From: an uncultured Oscillospiraceae bacterium
GTDB lineage: Bacteria; Bacillota; Clostridia; Oscillospirales; Oscillospiraceae
Reading direction: 5' to 3'
NCBI GenBank assembly: GCA_944386975.1
Contig: CALXDC010000001.1
Span: 57,736-121,735, forward strand
Length of the DNA stretch: 64,000 nucleotides
How positions within the stretch are numbered: the first letter of the stretch is position 1; the number at the start of each line of letters is the position of its first letter. This document shows positions 15,692-24,287 of the stretch, piece after piece. The notes under the pieces were generated by a model, which worked only from the letters and a program-made list of their open reading frames with translations, searched no databases and was not told the origin of the DNA. Both the position numbers and the translations under genes were made by a program.

Positions 15692-16759
15692 ATGGGACTG
15701 ATGGACGAGTCCACCACCTACGCCAAGCTGGTGAGCAAATACGGCCAGTTCCGGGTCCCCGCCTGGAAGATTCTCATCGAAGGGAAGGAGCTCCCCGGCT
15801 ATGCGGGGGTGGAGCAGCTGAGCGTCACTCTCTCCCTGGAAGGCGCCTCGGCGGTGTCCTTCACAGTGGCGGGGGCTTACGACCGCAAGAGCAGCGGCTT
15901 TCAGAAGGACGTGAAGTCCATGCTGAAGCTGGGGGCCAAGGTGAATGTGAAGCTGGGCTACGGCTCCGCTCTCACCGAGGTGTTCCAGGGCTATATCAGC
16001 GGCGTGGGGGTGGAGTTTTCCGACACGCCGGTCCTCTCCATCACCGCCATGGATGTGCGGCGGCTGATGATGGAGGGCACCAGCCGGGAGGAGGTCCACG
16101 TGGTGACCACCTACTCCGCCGCCTTTCAGGAGGTCATGAAGCGCTACAACGCCCTGTGCCCCAGCCTGGAGGTGGACGCCACCGACAAGGATGAGATTAC
16201 ACAAATTGTCCAGCGTACCTCGGACTACGAGTTTGTCAGCCAAAATCTGGCGCAGAAGGCCGACCGGGAGTTTTTTGTCCTGGGAAACAAGGCCTATTTC
16301 CGGGAACCGGCCAAGGTGACAAAGCCGATTCTGACCCTCACCTGGGGGGAGGGCGTGCTGCATTTCAGCCGCAACTCCCTCTATCAGAACCTGAAAATCA
16401 CGGTCATTGGTTTCGACCCGGACAACAAGGAGACGGTGAAGGCCCAGGTGACGGAGAAGAGCGACGAGGAGCAGAAGGCGGTGGGGGCCCAGCACGAGAC
16501 GGTGATTCCCGATCCCGACGCTCAGGAGACGGCCAAGGCCAAGAAACGGGCGGAGAAGGAGGCTCGGGAGCGCAAGCGCCGGGCCCAGACCGGCTCGGTG
16601 AGCTGCGTGGGCCTGCCGGAGCTGGTGCCGGGCCGGTTTGTGTCCCTGAAGGGGCTGGACAGCGATTTGGATTTGGACTATTACATCCGGGAGGTCCGCC
16701 ATGAGATCGGCAGCGACGGATTTTCCACCACACTGGAGATCGGAGGCTGGGAGGAATGA
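15692..16759 (+). CDS. Baseplate hub protein, phage late control D (gpD/gp27-like)
   Basis: A 355-aa hub subunit. Typical elements are the N-terminal beta domain (PAWKILIEGKELPGYAGVEQLSVTLSLEGAS, SFTVAGAYD), KLGAKVNVKLGYGS, VFQGYISGVG, and LSITAMDVRRLMM. A charged helical insertion (about residues 245-300, rich in Lys/Glu/Ala) precedes a C-terminal strand region (SVSCVGLPELVPGRFVSLKGL...YYIREVRHEIGSDGFSTTLEI). Trimers form the hub that carries the spike. Its stop overlaps the ATG of the spike gene, a coupling usual for the two halves that are fused in VgrG and Afp8. Confidence 0.94.
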   Translation: MGLMDESTTYAKLVSKYGQFRVPAWKILIEGKELPGYAGVEQLSVTLSLEGASAVSFTVAGAYDRKSSGFQKDVKSMLKLGAKVNVKLGYGSALTEVFQGYISGVGVEFSDTPVLSITAMDVRRLMMEGTSREEVHVVTTYSAAFQEVMKRYNALCPSLEVDATDKDEITQIVQRTSDYEFVSQNLAQKADREFFVLGNKAYFREPAKVTKPILTLTWGEGVLHFSRNSLYQNLKITVIGFDPDNKETVKAQVTEKSDEEQKAVGAQHETVIPDPDAQETAKAKKRAEKEARERKRRAQTGSVSCVGLPELVPGRFVSLKGLDSDLDLDYYIREVRHEIGSDGFSTTLEIGGWEE

Positions 16760-17532
16760 GTTTCTTCGGCGAGCTCTATGACAACAACGACCGGTCCCAG
16801 GGGGGGCAGCGGATGTTCAGCGTTACCACCGGCAAGGTGGTGAAAAACTGGGACGAGAAGCACCCGGGCATGGTCCAGGTGGAGATCTTTCTGGGGGAGG
16901 AGGGGAAAAACCGCACCGACTGGGTGCGGGTGGCCCAGCCTTACGCCGGAAAGGAGTTCGGCTTCTACTTTCTCCCCGAGGTGGGGGACGAGGTGGTGCT
17001 GGCCTTCAACCTGGGGGACCGGGACCATCCCATCGTCATCGGCAGCCTGTGGAGTCAGGTGAACCCGGTGCCCAAGGACGCCGCCATGGAGAAGAACGAG
17101 ACCAAGACTCTCCGGACCAAGGGGGGCAATGAGCTGGCCTTCTCCGACGAGTCGGGCAAGGAGTCCATGCTGCTCCACACCAAGGGAAACCTGACCCTGA
17201 TGATGGCGGACGAGCCGGTGGAGATCAACCTGTGCGATGAGAAGCAAAAGAACATCCTCACCATCAACGGCAAGGACGGGGTGGTCACCATCAAGGCGGA
17301 AAAAAAGATTGTGCTGGACGTGGGGGGCGGCTCCCTCACCCTGGACGGCCAGGGGAAGAAGGCCACGCTGAAGATGGACACCATCAGCATCGAGGCGGGC
17401 CAGAGCCTCAATTTGAAGGGGCAGAACGTAAAGATGGAGGGGAGCATGATGAAGGTGAGCTCCTCCGGCAACCTGGAGGCCTCCGCCAGCGGGATGCTGA
17501 CCCTCAAGGGCTCCATGGCCAAGATCAACTGA
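16756..17532 (+). CDS. Spike protein, gpV/VgrG-type OB fold with beta-helix
   Basis: A 258-aa protein. Residues about 20-110 form the gp5/VgrG OB domain (TGKVVKNWDEKHPGMVQVEI, WVRVAQPYAG, GFYFLPEVGDEVVLAFNLGD, PIVIGSLW). The rest consists of short strands (GGNELAFSDESGKES, KGNLTLMM, KDGVVTIKAEKKI and so on) as in the triangular beta-helix needle. With the hub protein it makes the VgrG-like piercing complex, and the DUF4280 protein at 41686 would cap it. It starts inside the hub stop codon (ATGA overlap, 16756). The lack of a C-terminal toxin domain argues that cargo is delivered otherwise. Confidence 0.95.
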   Translation: MSFFGELYDNNDRSQGGQRMFSVTTGKVVKNWDEKHPGMVQVEIFLGEEGKNRTDWVRVAQPYAGKEFGFYFLPEVGDEVVLAFNLGDRDHPIVIGSLWSQVNPVPKDAAMEKNETKTLRTKGGNELAFSDESGKESMLLHTKGNLTLMMADEPVEINLCDEKQKNILTINGKDGVVTIKAEKKIVLDVGGGSLTLDGQGKKATLKMDTISIEAGQSLNLKGQNVKMEGSMMKVSSSGNLEASASGMLTLKGSMAKIN

Positions 17533-17548
17533 GAAGGAGAGAGCGGAG

Positions 17549-17968
17549 ATGGAATATCGTGACCGTGCCCGGGACTTTCTGGGCAAAGGCTGGAAATTTC
17601 CCGTGGGCGTGGACAGCGCTACCGGGCGGATGCGCAGCGTCTCCGCGGAAGAGGACATTCAGGAGGCGGTGCGCCTCATCCTGCTCACCGGCAAGGGGGA
17701 GCGGATGATGCGGCCGGACTTCGGCTGCGACCTGCACAGCTTTACCTTTGCACACCTGGATTACACCACTCAGACCCAGATGGAGCGGGAGGCCCAGGAG
17801 GCCCTGATCCGCTGGGAGCCCCGGATCACCGACGTACAGGTGCAGCTGGAGCGGGACCCCGGGGACGACGGGCGGCTGCTGCTCCACGTGTCCTACGTGG
17901 TGCGCGCCACCAACAACCCCTATAATCTGGTGTATCCTTACTATATCAACGAGGGCCTGGAGGGCTGA
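17549..17968 (+). CDS. Baseplate wedge protein gp25/GPW family (Afp9-like)
   Basis: A 139-aa protein with the gp25 signature: EEDIQEAVRLILLTGKGERMMRPDFGCDL..., then ERDP...LLHVSYVVRATNNPYNLVYPYY at the C-terminus, where gp25 proteins augment a sheath-like strand. The EPR-type core motif appears as WEPRITDVQV. It initiates sheath assembly at the baseplate. GGAGAGAGCGG precedes ATG 17549, and the J-like gene follows 15 bases after the stop. Confidence 0.95.
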   Translation: MEYRDRARDFLGKGWKFPVGVDSATGRMRSVSAEEDIQEAVRLILLTGKGERMMRPDFGCDLHSFTFAHLDYTTQTQMEREAQEALIRWEPRITDVQVQLERDPGDDGRLLLHVSYVVRATNNPYNLVYPYYINEGLEG

Positions 17969-17983
17969 GAAGGAGGGAAGAGC

Positions 17984-20983
17984 ATGGCAGAGATCGACCG
18001 CCGGGGCAGGGGGGAGCTTCTTGCCGCCATCGCCCAGCGGGCGGCGGCCTATACGCCGGAGTGGCGCTTTGACCGGGACGACCCGGATTTAGGCACCGCC
18101 CTGGCCCTCATCTACGCGGAGCTCTTCGGCCAGACCCTCAAGCGCTTCAACCGGGTGCCGGAAAAGAACATGGCCGCCTTCTTCGACCGCATGAACGCCC
18201 GTCTGCTCCCCGCCCTGCCCGCTGAGGGCTTCGTCCGCTTCGGACTGGCCGGGCCGGTGGAGGAGGGGGAGGCGGTCCGGGCGGGGACTCCCCTTCTGGC
18301 CGACGCCGACAACGAGACGGGCAGCACCGTCTTTGAGACTGCCGACGACGTCTTCGTCACTCCCGCCCAGGTGGAGCAGGTGTTCACTGTCTGCGGCGGA
18401 GCGGACGCCATTGTCCGCAGCTACGACGCCCGCACCGGCGGGGAGGAGCCCTTTTACCTCTTCGACTTGAAGGGGGAGAACCTCCAGCGTCACACCCTCT
18501 CCCTCACCCGGGAGGATGTGCTGGAGCTCAGCGCCGGGGCCCGGCTGGAGGTGGAATTTACCCCCGGCCACCAGCGGGAGCTGCCCCGGGAGGTGGGGGA
18601 GCTCCTCACCGACCCCCATCGGGCGGTGTGGGAGTACAGCTACGGCGACAGCTGGCAGCCCTTCTCCTCCTGCACGCTGGCGGGCAATCGGGTGGTGCTG
18701 GAGCTGGGGGAGCGGAAGCTGCCGGTGACCCCCTCCACTCTGGAGGGGCTGGAGGACCGGCGGTGGCTGCGGCTGCGGCTTCTGGAAAAGGCGCCCCCCT
18801 TCACCCTGCGGCTGCTGCGGCTGTCCGCCCAGAACCAGGGGCTGCTGCCCGATCTGGTCCATGCCTCCGGCACCGACCAGAACATCCACGAGTTCCGTCC
18901 CTTCGGCGAGCAGCCGGGTCTCTTTGCAGAGGCCTACTTCGGCTGCGGCGAGGCCCTGGTGAAGCGGGGGGCGGAAATTGAGATGTCCTTCAATCTGGAC
19001 TTTGAGGCCATCCCCGTGGAGCAGGGGGCAGCCGAGCCCGCCATCAACTGGAAGCTCATCATGAAAAAGCGGGATTTCCGTCCCGAGGAGGAGTTTGACA
19101 TTGCCGTCCAGGAGGTCATCTGGGAGTATTTCAACGGCGACGGCTGGGCCCGCCTCTTTCCCGACGGCCGGGAGAGCGGCTGCTTCTTCGCATCCAAGGG
19201 GGCCCTGGGGCAGCGGCGGACCATCCGCTTCCGGTGTCCTGAGGACATCCGGCCCGTACTGGTGAACGCCGGTACCGGCTACTTTATCCGGGCCCGGGTG
19301 CTGAAGGTGAGCAACCTCTACAAGCTCAAGGGCAATTACATTGTCCCCCGGATGGAGGGCCTCCGATTTTCTTACCGCTATGAGGATCGGGGCAGGGTAC
19401 CCAGCCGGGTCCTGCTGGAAAATAACCGGGAAACCCGGACTCTGGACGGGACCTTCTTTCGGGGCGGGGACGGGGTCTTCACCCCCTTCACCTTCCTGGA
19501 GGAGGACCGTGCCGCCCTCTGCTTCGGCTTTTCCACCCCCCCGGCGGGAGGGCCGGTGAAGCTGCTGTTTCTTCTCTCCGAGGTGCTCAGGGAAAAGCCC
19601 GGGCGGCTGCGGTGGGAGTATCGCACCAGCCACGGATGGGAGAGCCTCAACGTGGTGGACGAGACGGAGAACCTCCGCCAGACCGGGATTCTCACCATCA
19701 TGGGCGGCGCTGCTTTTCAGAAGGTCCGCCTGTGGGGGGAGGAGCTCTACTGGATCCGGGCGGTGGACGAGGAGGGGCGGTACTTCGGCCGGGAGGACCC
19801 GGTGCAGCTGCCCCGTGTCGCGGGACTGTACATGAACGCCACCCGGGTGCGCAACGTGGACACACAGCCCCCGGAGCGGTTCTTCATTGAGCCGGAGCAG
19901 AAGTATCTCACCTGTCGGCTGCTCCAGGGCCGGGTCACAAAGGCGGAGGTCTGGGTCAACGAGATGGAGACCCTGCTGCCCGCCCAGCTTCAGGAGCTGG
20001 AACGGGGAGAGGGCTTCCGGCCGGTACGGGACAGCGCGGGGATTCTGCGGGAGGCCTGGGTCCTCTGGGAGGAGCGGGAGGACTTCGCCCTTTCCGGTCC
20101 GACAGACCGGCACTACACCCTGGACCGCAATGAGGGGGTTATCCGCTTCTCCGACGGCGTCAGCGGCCGCATCCCGCCCCACGGGCGGCAGGAGACCATC
20201 GAGGTGCGTTACGTCACCGGCGGCGGCCTCGTCGGCAATGTGGCGGCGGGGGCCATCAACCGCTCCAGCCGGGCTCTTGGGTTTGTGAGTCTGGTGGAAA
20301 ATCCCCGGCCCACCGCCGGGGGCTGCGACCAGGAAACCTTCGCCCAGGCGGTGGAGCGGGGCGGCGCGGCCCTGCGACACGGGGACCGGGCGGTGACCGC
20401 CCGGGACTTTGAGGCCCTGGCCCTGGAGGCCACCCGGAATATTGTCCGTGCCAAGTGCTTCTCCAATCGGGACGACCAGGGGACCCCCCGGCCCGGCTGG
20501 GTGACCCTGGTGGTGCTGCTGCGGGACTATCAGGCGGGGGGCGAACTGCTCCCCACAGTCCGCACGCAGATTTTGGACTACATTCTCCGCCGCTGCGGCG
20601 GCAATCTGGCGGCGTTGAACCACTTCCATGTGGTAGGCCCCCAGTTTCTGGAGCTGTGCGTGAAGGTGGAGCTGACGGTGGGGGACTTCAATCAGGTCTT
20701 CGCGGTGCGGGAGGAGGTCTCCCGCCGGCTGGAGGCCTTCCTGGACCCCCTCACCGGCAACTTCGACGGCAAGGGCTGGGCGGTGGGCCGCATCCCCAAC
20801 GACACCCAGCTGCGCAACTGCCTCAGCGGGGTGCGGGGGGTGAAGTTCCTGCGGCAGGTGACCTCCGCGGTATTCCGGGAGACCGGCTTCGGCCGCACGG
20901 AGATTCACCTGGAGGACATGAAGGACAGGGTCTACGCCCTGCCCAGAAGCGGCAAGCACAACATTTTGATCACAGTGGAATGA
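17984..20983 (+). CDS. Large baseplate J-type wedge protein (Afp11/gp6-like)
   Basis: A 999-aa wedge protein. The N-terminus (AAAYTPEWRFDRDDPDLGTALALIYAELF) is characteristic of CIS Afp11-type proteins. The C-terminal 250 residues carry the baseplate J core (YVTGGGLVGNVAAGAINRSSRALGFVSLVENPRPTAGG, RARGD-like DRAVTARDFEALALEATRNIVRAKCFSN, and the final VALPRSG-type tail). The middle holds beta-rich domains. In assembled particles these proteins dimerise and form the iris that surrounds the hub and triggers sheath contraction. The gene begins 15 bases after gp25, with AAGGAGGGAAG before its ATG. The length is normal for this subfamily. Confidence 0.93.
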   Translation: MAEIDRRGRGELLAAIAQRAAAYTPEWRFDRDDPDLGTALALIYAELFGQTLKRFNRVPEKNMAAFFDRMNARLLPALPAEGFVRFGLAGPVEEGEAVRAGTPLLADADNETGSTVFETADDVFVTPAQVEQVFTVCGGADAIVRSYDARTGGEEPFYLFDLKGENLQRHTLSLTREDVLELSAGARLEVEFTPGHQRELPREVGELLTDPHRAVWEYSYGDSWQPFSSCTLAGNRVVLELGERKLPVTPSTLEGLEDRRWLRLRLLEKAPPFTLRLLRLSAQNQGLLPDLVHASGTDQNIHEFRPFGEQPGLFAEAYFGCGEALVKRGAEIEMSFNLDFEAIPVEQGAAEPAINWKLIMKKRDFRPEEEFDIAVQEVIWEYFNGDGWARLFPDGRESGCFFASKGALGQRRTIRFRCPEDIRPVLVNAGTGYFIRARVLKVSNLYKLKGNYIVPRMEGLRFSYRYEDRGRVPSRVLLENNRETRTLDGTFFRGGDGVFTPFTFLEEDRAALCFGFSTPPAGGPVKLLFLLSEVLREKPGRLRWEYRTSHGWESLNVVDETENLRQTGILTIMGGAAFQKVRLWGEELYWIRAVDEEGRYFGREDPVQLPRVAGLYMNATRVRNVDTQPPERFFIEPEQKYLTCRLLQGRVTKAEVWVNEMETLLPAQLQELERGEGFRPVRDSAGILREAWVLWEEREDFALSGPTDRHYTLDRNEGVIRFSDGVSGRIPPHGRQETIEVRYVTGGGLVGNVAAGAINRSSRALGFVSLVENPRPTAGGCDQETFAQAVERGGAALRHGDRAVTARDFEALALEATRNIVRAKCFSNRDDQGTPRPGWVTLVVLLRDYQAGGELLPTVRTQILDYILRRCGGNLAALNHFHVVGPQFLELCVKVELTVGDFNQVFAVREEVSRRLEAFLDPLTGNFDGKGWAVGRIPNDTQLRNCLSGVRGVKFLRQVTSAVFRETGFGRTEIHLEDMKDRVYALPRSGKHNILITVE

Positions 20984-21011
20984 GAGAAACACAGACCAGG
21001 AGGTGAACCAC

Positions 21012-23105
21012 ATGCTGCCCATCCCCATCTTGGATGACCAGCGCTTTGAGGAGATCGCGGCGGAAGCCAGAAGCATGATCCCCCGGCTGGCCCCGGACTG
21101 GACGGATTTCAACCACCACGATCCGGGCATCACCTTCCTGGAGCTGTTTGCCTTTTTGAAGGAGAGCCAGCAGTACCACCTGGACCAGATCGGGCCCAGA
21201 AATTTGCAGAAGTATCTGAAGCTGCTGGGCATGGCCCGGCAGCACCGGACCCCCGCCCGGGTAGGCGCGGTGGTTTCCGGCGGGCAGGGGACCCTTCCCG
21301 CCGGGACCCGGCTCATGGCGGGGGAGATTCCCTTTGAGACTCTGCGGGCGGAGGACCTGTCCCGGGGCAGGCTCACCGGGGGCTTTGCCTGGGACGGAAA
21401 GGGGCGGAGCGCCTTCTCCGCCGGGACCGAGGCTGCGGCGGGGAAGGTCCGCCTGGAGGTTTTCGGCCGGGAGCCTGTACCGGGGGCGGCCTGGTACCTC
21501 CGCTTTGACAGACCCTGGTCCCGGAGCGTACCCCTCCGCCTCCACCTGTGGATGAAGCAGGACTGGCCGGTGCGCCGCAACGGGGCGGAGGAGGGTGTGA
21601 CCCCTCTGGTCCGGCTGTCCTGGGAGGCCCTGGGCCGGGCGGGCTGGCAGAGAGCGGCGGTTTTGGAGGACGAGACCTGCGGCCTTCTCTTCAGTGGGGA
21701 CGTGGCGCTGGACATGCCGGCGGACCCCTGTCCCGCGGAGAAGGCGGCGGAGGAGGACCGGACCTTTTTGAAAGACGGCTTCTGGCTCCGGGTCCGGCTG
21801 GAGGAGGGTGAGTACGATGTGCCCCCGGTGGTGGTGGGCCTCAGCGACGAGCTGGTCCCCGCCGTCCAGCGGGAGACTATGGCGGCCTGCGCCCGGCTTT
21901 CCCCGGAGGAGCGGACCGCAGTGGATGGGAGCCTTCTGGCCCGTACCGGTGACTGCACCCTCTTCCAGAGAAGAGAGGACGGCTTCTGGTACGCCGGGGA
22001 GGTCGGCCGGGAGGACGGACCGGAGGGGGTGCGCTTCTCCCTGCCGGAGGGCGGCGAGAAGCTGCTGCTCACCTGGCGGAGAGATTTTCCCCGCCGTCTG
22101 GGGGAGGGGAACGGCTTCCCCAACCAGCGCTACCAGCTGGCCCAGCGGGGCCAGATCTACAGGAGCTTCCAGCTTCTGGCGGCGGAGCCCGACGGCGGAG
22201 CCTGGAGCCTCTGGGAGCGGGTGGAGGACTTTGACGCCTCCTCCCCGGAGGACCGCCACTATGTTTTGGACGAGGAGACGGGCACGGTTACCTTCGGCGA
22301 CTGTATCCACGGTCTCGCCCCGGAGGGGGAAATCCTGATCGCCGCCCAGGCGGTGACCCTGGGCCCCGGCGGAAACGTGAAGGCGGGCCGCATTCAGGGG
22401 GTCCATCCGGAGGACCTGGCCCTGCTGGGGCTCAGGGGGGAGGACCTGCGGGTCTGGAACCCCCACGACGCAGCGGGAGGCCGGGAGCGGGAGAGCCTGG
22501 AAGAGGGGTTCCAGCGGTGCCGGCGGCTGCTGCGGCGGACCGACCGGGCGGTGACCTACGAGGACTATGAGCGCCTGGTGCGCAAAACACCGGGGCTCAT
22601 GATCTCCAACTGCAAGGCGGTGCCGGTGACCCGGCTGCCCCGGCAGGATGGCAGCCTGGAGGAAAACTGCGTCACCGTGGTGGTGGAACCCTACTCCCTC
22701 CGCCAGGAGCGGACCCTGTCCCCCGCCTATCGGGAGAATATCCTGCGCTATCTGGAGGGGCGGCGGATGCTGGGCACCAAGGTGGCCCTGCTGGCCCCGG
22801 CCTATGTGGGCATCACCGTGTACGCCGAAATCCTGTCCCAGCCCCACTATGTGGACGCCAGGGAGCGGATTCAGGCGGCGGTGGCGGACTTCTTCCAAAA
22901 GGGCTGGGAGTTCGGCGCCCCGGTGCGCTACAGTACCCTCTACGGCATCATCGATACCCTGGACTGCGTTCAGGGCATCGAATCACTGACCATCGACGCC
23001 CAGGGCAAGGGCATCACCCGGGGGACCAACGGGGATGTGATTTTGCCCTACAACGCTCTGGCGGTGCTCAAGCACGCCAGCTATCAGGTGCGGCCGGCGG
23101 AGTAA
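21012..23105 (+). CDS. Second baseplate J-type wedge protein (Afp12-like)
   Basis: A 697-aa protein. It opens with PIPILDDQRFEEIAAEARSMIPRLAPDWTDFNHHDPGIT, a strong marker of the Afp12-type wedge, and ends with a J core (GPGGNVKAGRIQGV, RRTDRAVTYEDYERLVRKTPGLMISNCKAVPV, then a plausible outer beta domain). It pairs with the 999-aa protein in the baseplate wedge. I chose ATG 21012 rather than GTG 21003 because AGGAGGTG ends at 21005 and would overlap the earlier start. It is 28 bases downstream of the previous stop. Confidence 0.92.
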   Translation: MLPIPILDDQRFEEIAAEARSMIPRLAPDWTDFNHHDPGITFLELFAFLKESQQYHLDQIGPRNLQKYLKLLGMARQHRTPARVGAVVSGGQGTLPAGTRLMAGEIPFETLRAEDLSRGRLTGGFAWDGKGRSAFSAGTEAAAGKVRLEVFGREPVPGAAWYLRFDRPWSRSVPLRLHLWMKQDWPVRRNGAEEGVTPLVRLSWEALGRAGWQRAAVLEDETCGLLFSGDVALDMPADPCPAEKAAEEDRTFLKDGFWLRVRLEEGEYDVPPVVVGLSDELVPAVQRETMAACARLSPEERTAVDGSLLARTGDCTLFQRREDGFWYAGEVGREDGPEGVRFSLPEGGEKLLLTWRRDFPRRLGEGNGFPNQRYQLAQRGQIYRSFQLLAAEPDGGAWSLWERVEDFDASSPEDRHYVLDEETGTVTFGDCIHGLAPEGEILIAAQAVTLGPGGNVKAGRIQGVHPEDLALLGLRGEDLRVWNPHDAAGGRERESLEEGFQRCRRLLRRTDRAVTYEDYERLVRKTPGLMISNCKAVPVTRLPRQDGSLEENCVTVVVEPYSLRQERTLSPAYRENILRYLEGRRMLGTKVALLAPAYVGITVYAEILSQPHYVDARERIQAAVADFFQKGWEFGAPVRYSTLYGIIDTLDCVQGIESLTIDAQGKGITRGTNGDVILPYNALAVLKHASYQVRPAE

Positions 23106-23119
23106 GGAGATGAGACGCG

Positions 23120-24268
23120 GTGCGGCAGCGGCAGAACTACTTTGTATTTAATAAGCCGGCGGACTACCGCCGGGGCTGGGGAGACAACATCCAGTGCCTG
23201 GGGAGTTCCATCCGGGCGGAGGACCCCGCCCGGCCGGGGATCCTCTGGTCCCGGCTGCTGGACAGCCGGGAGAAGGAGACGGTGTGGCACCGCCTGACCA
23301 TGGACTGCTGCAGTCTGGGGGAGGCCTCCATCCGCTTTGCCTTCTACTGCGCCGAGAGCCGGACCCTCCCCTTCCGAGGGGAGACCTGGGACCTGGAGGA
23401 GCTTCTGCGGAGCCCCGATCTCACCGACGAGGACCGGCGGGAGGCCTTCGCCCCCTTCCTGGCGCGGACGGCCCTGTCCCCCCGGGATATCCTGCTCCAC
23501 GACCTGACGGGGCGGTACCTGTGGTTCCGGGCGGAGCTGCTGCCTCAGGGGGGCCAGTCCCCGGAGGTGGGGCGGTTGATGCTCCGCTTCCCCAAGGAGA
23601 CGTGGCTGCAGTATCTGCCGGAGGTCTATCAGGCCGAGGCGGCGGGCCGCTCCTTCACCGAGCGGTTTCTGGGCATCTTTCAGTCCCTCTACGACGATCT
23701 GGACCGGGACATCCGCCAGGTGGCCCGGTACTTCGACCCCGATGTGGTGGGGGGCGAGTACCTGGAATGGCTGGCGGGGTGGCTGGACGTGGAGGACGGC
23801 TACCTCTGGCCGGAGGAGAAGCTGCGGACCCTGGTGCGCCGAGGAATGGAGCTCTATCGCATCCGGGGAACAAGGCGCTACGTGGTGGAGATGGTGAAGC
23901 TCTACACCGGCCGGGAGCCCTGGGTGGTGGAGCACAGCGAGGTGGAGCCCTTTCTCACCGACGTGGGGCGCTCCGCCCTGCTGGGGGAGCTCTACGGCGA
24001 GAGCCCCTACATGGTCACCATGATTCTGGAGGGGGACGCTCTGGAGAGCAATGAGGCCTACAAGGCCCTTCTCCGGATCATCGACAACGCCAAGCCCGCC
24101 TGGGTGGAGGTGAATCTGGTGGTGCTGACCCCCTACCTCTTCCTGGATCAATATAGCTATCTCGGCATCAACAGTACCCTGGACCGGTACAGGCCGCTGG
24201 ACCTGGACGGCAGTTCGGCTCTGCCCTTCACCCGGCTGGGTGGGGAGTCCGAGCAGGGAATTTCATAA
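23120..24268 (+). CDS. Phage tail protein I-like baseplate component
   Basis: A 382-aa protein. The central and C-terminal part is P2 gpI-like: WLQYLPEVYQAEAAGRSFTERFLGIFQSLYDDLDRDIRQVARYFDPD, then EYLEWLAGWLDVEDGYLWPEEKLRTLVRRGMELYRIRGTRRYVVEMVKLYTG. This is the domain that links wedge to fibre in tails. The N-terminal 150 residues are beta-rich and specific to the CIS type. It starts with GTG 23120 after AAGGAG (23105-23110). The C-terminus reaches into the region upstream of the next gene. Confidence 0.88.
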   Translation: MRQRQNYFVFNKPADYRRGWGDNIQCLGSSIRAEDPARPGILWSRLLDSREKETVWHRLTMDCCSLGEASIRFAFYCAESRTLPFRGETWDLEELLRSPDLTDEDRREAFAPFLARTALSPRDILLHDLTGRYLWFRAELLPQGGQSPEVGRLMLRFPKETWLQYLPEVYQAEAAGRSFTERFLGIFQSLYDDLDRDIRQVARYFDPDVVGGEYLEWLAGWLDVEDGYLWPEEKLRTLVRRGMELYRIRGTRRYVVEMVKLYTGREPWVVEHSEVEPFLTDVGRSALLGELYGESPYMVTMILEGDALESNEAYKALLRIIDNAKPAWVEVNLVVLTPYLFLDQYSYLGINSTLDRYRPLDLDGSSALPFTRLGGESEQGIS

Positions 24269-24287
24269 AGAAGGGGCGGAGAGAACA

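Noticed and set aside
18089-22123. Very long minus-strand open frames opposite the baseplate genes
   Set aside because: Codon bias of GC-rich genes leaves the opposite strand open. The products lack any domain and have no ribosome sites, while the plus-strand genes are clear baseplate proteins.
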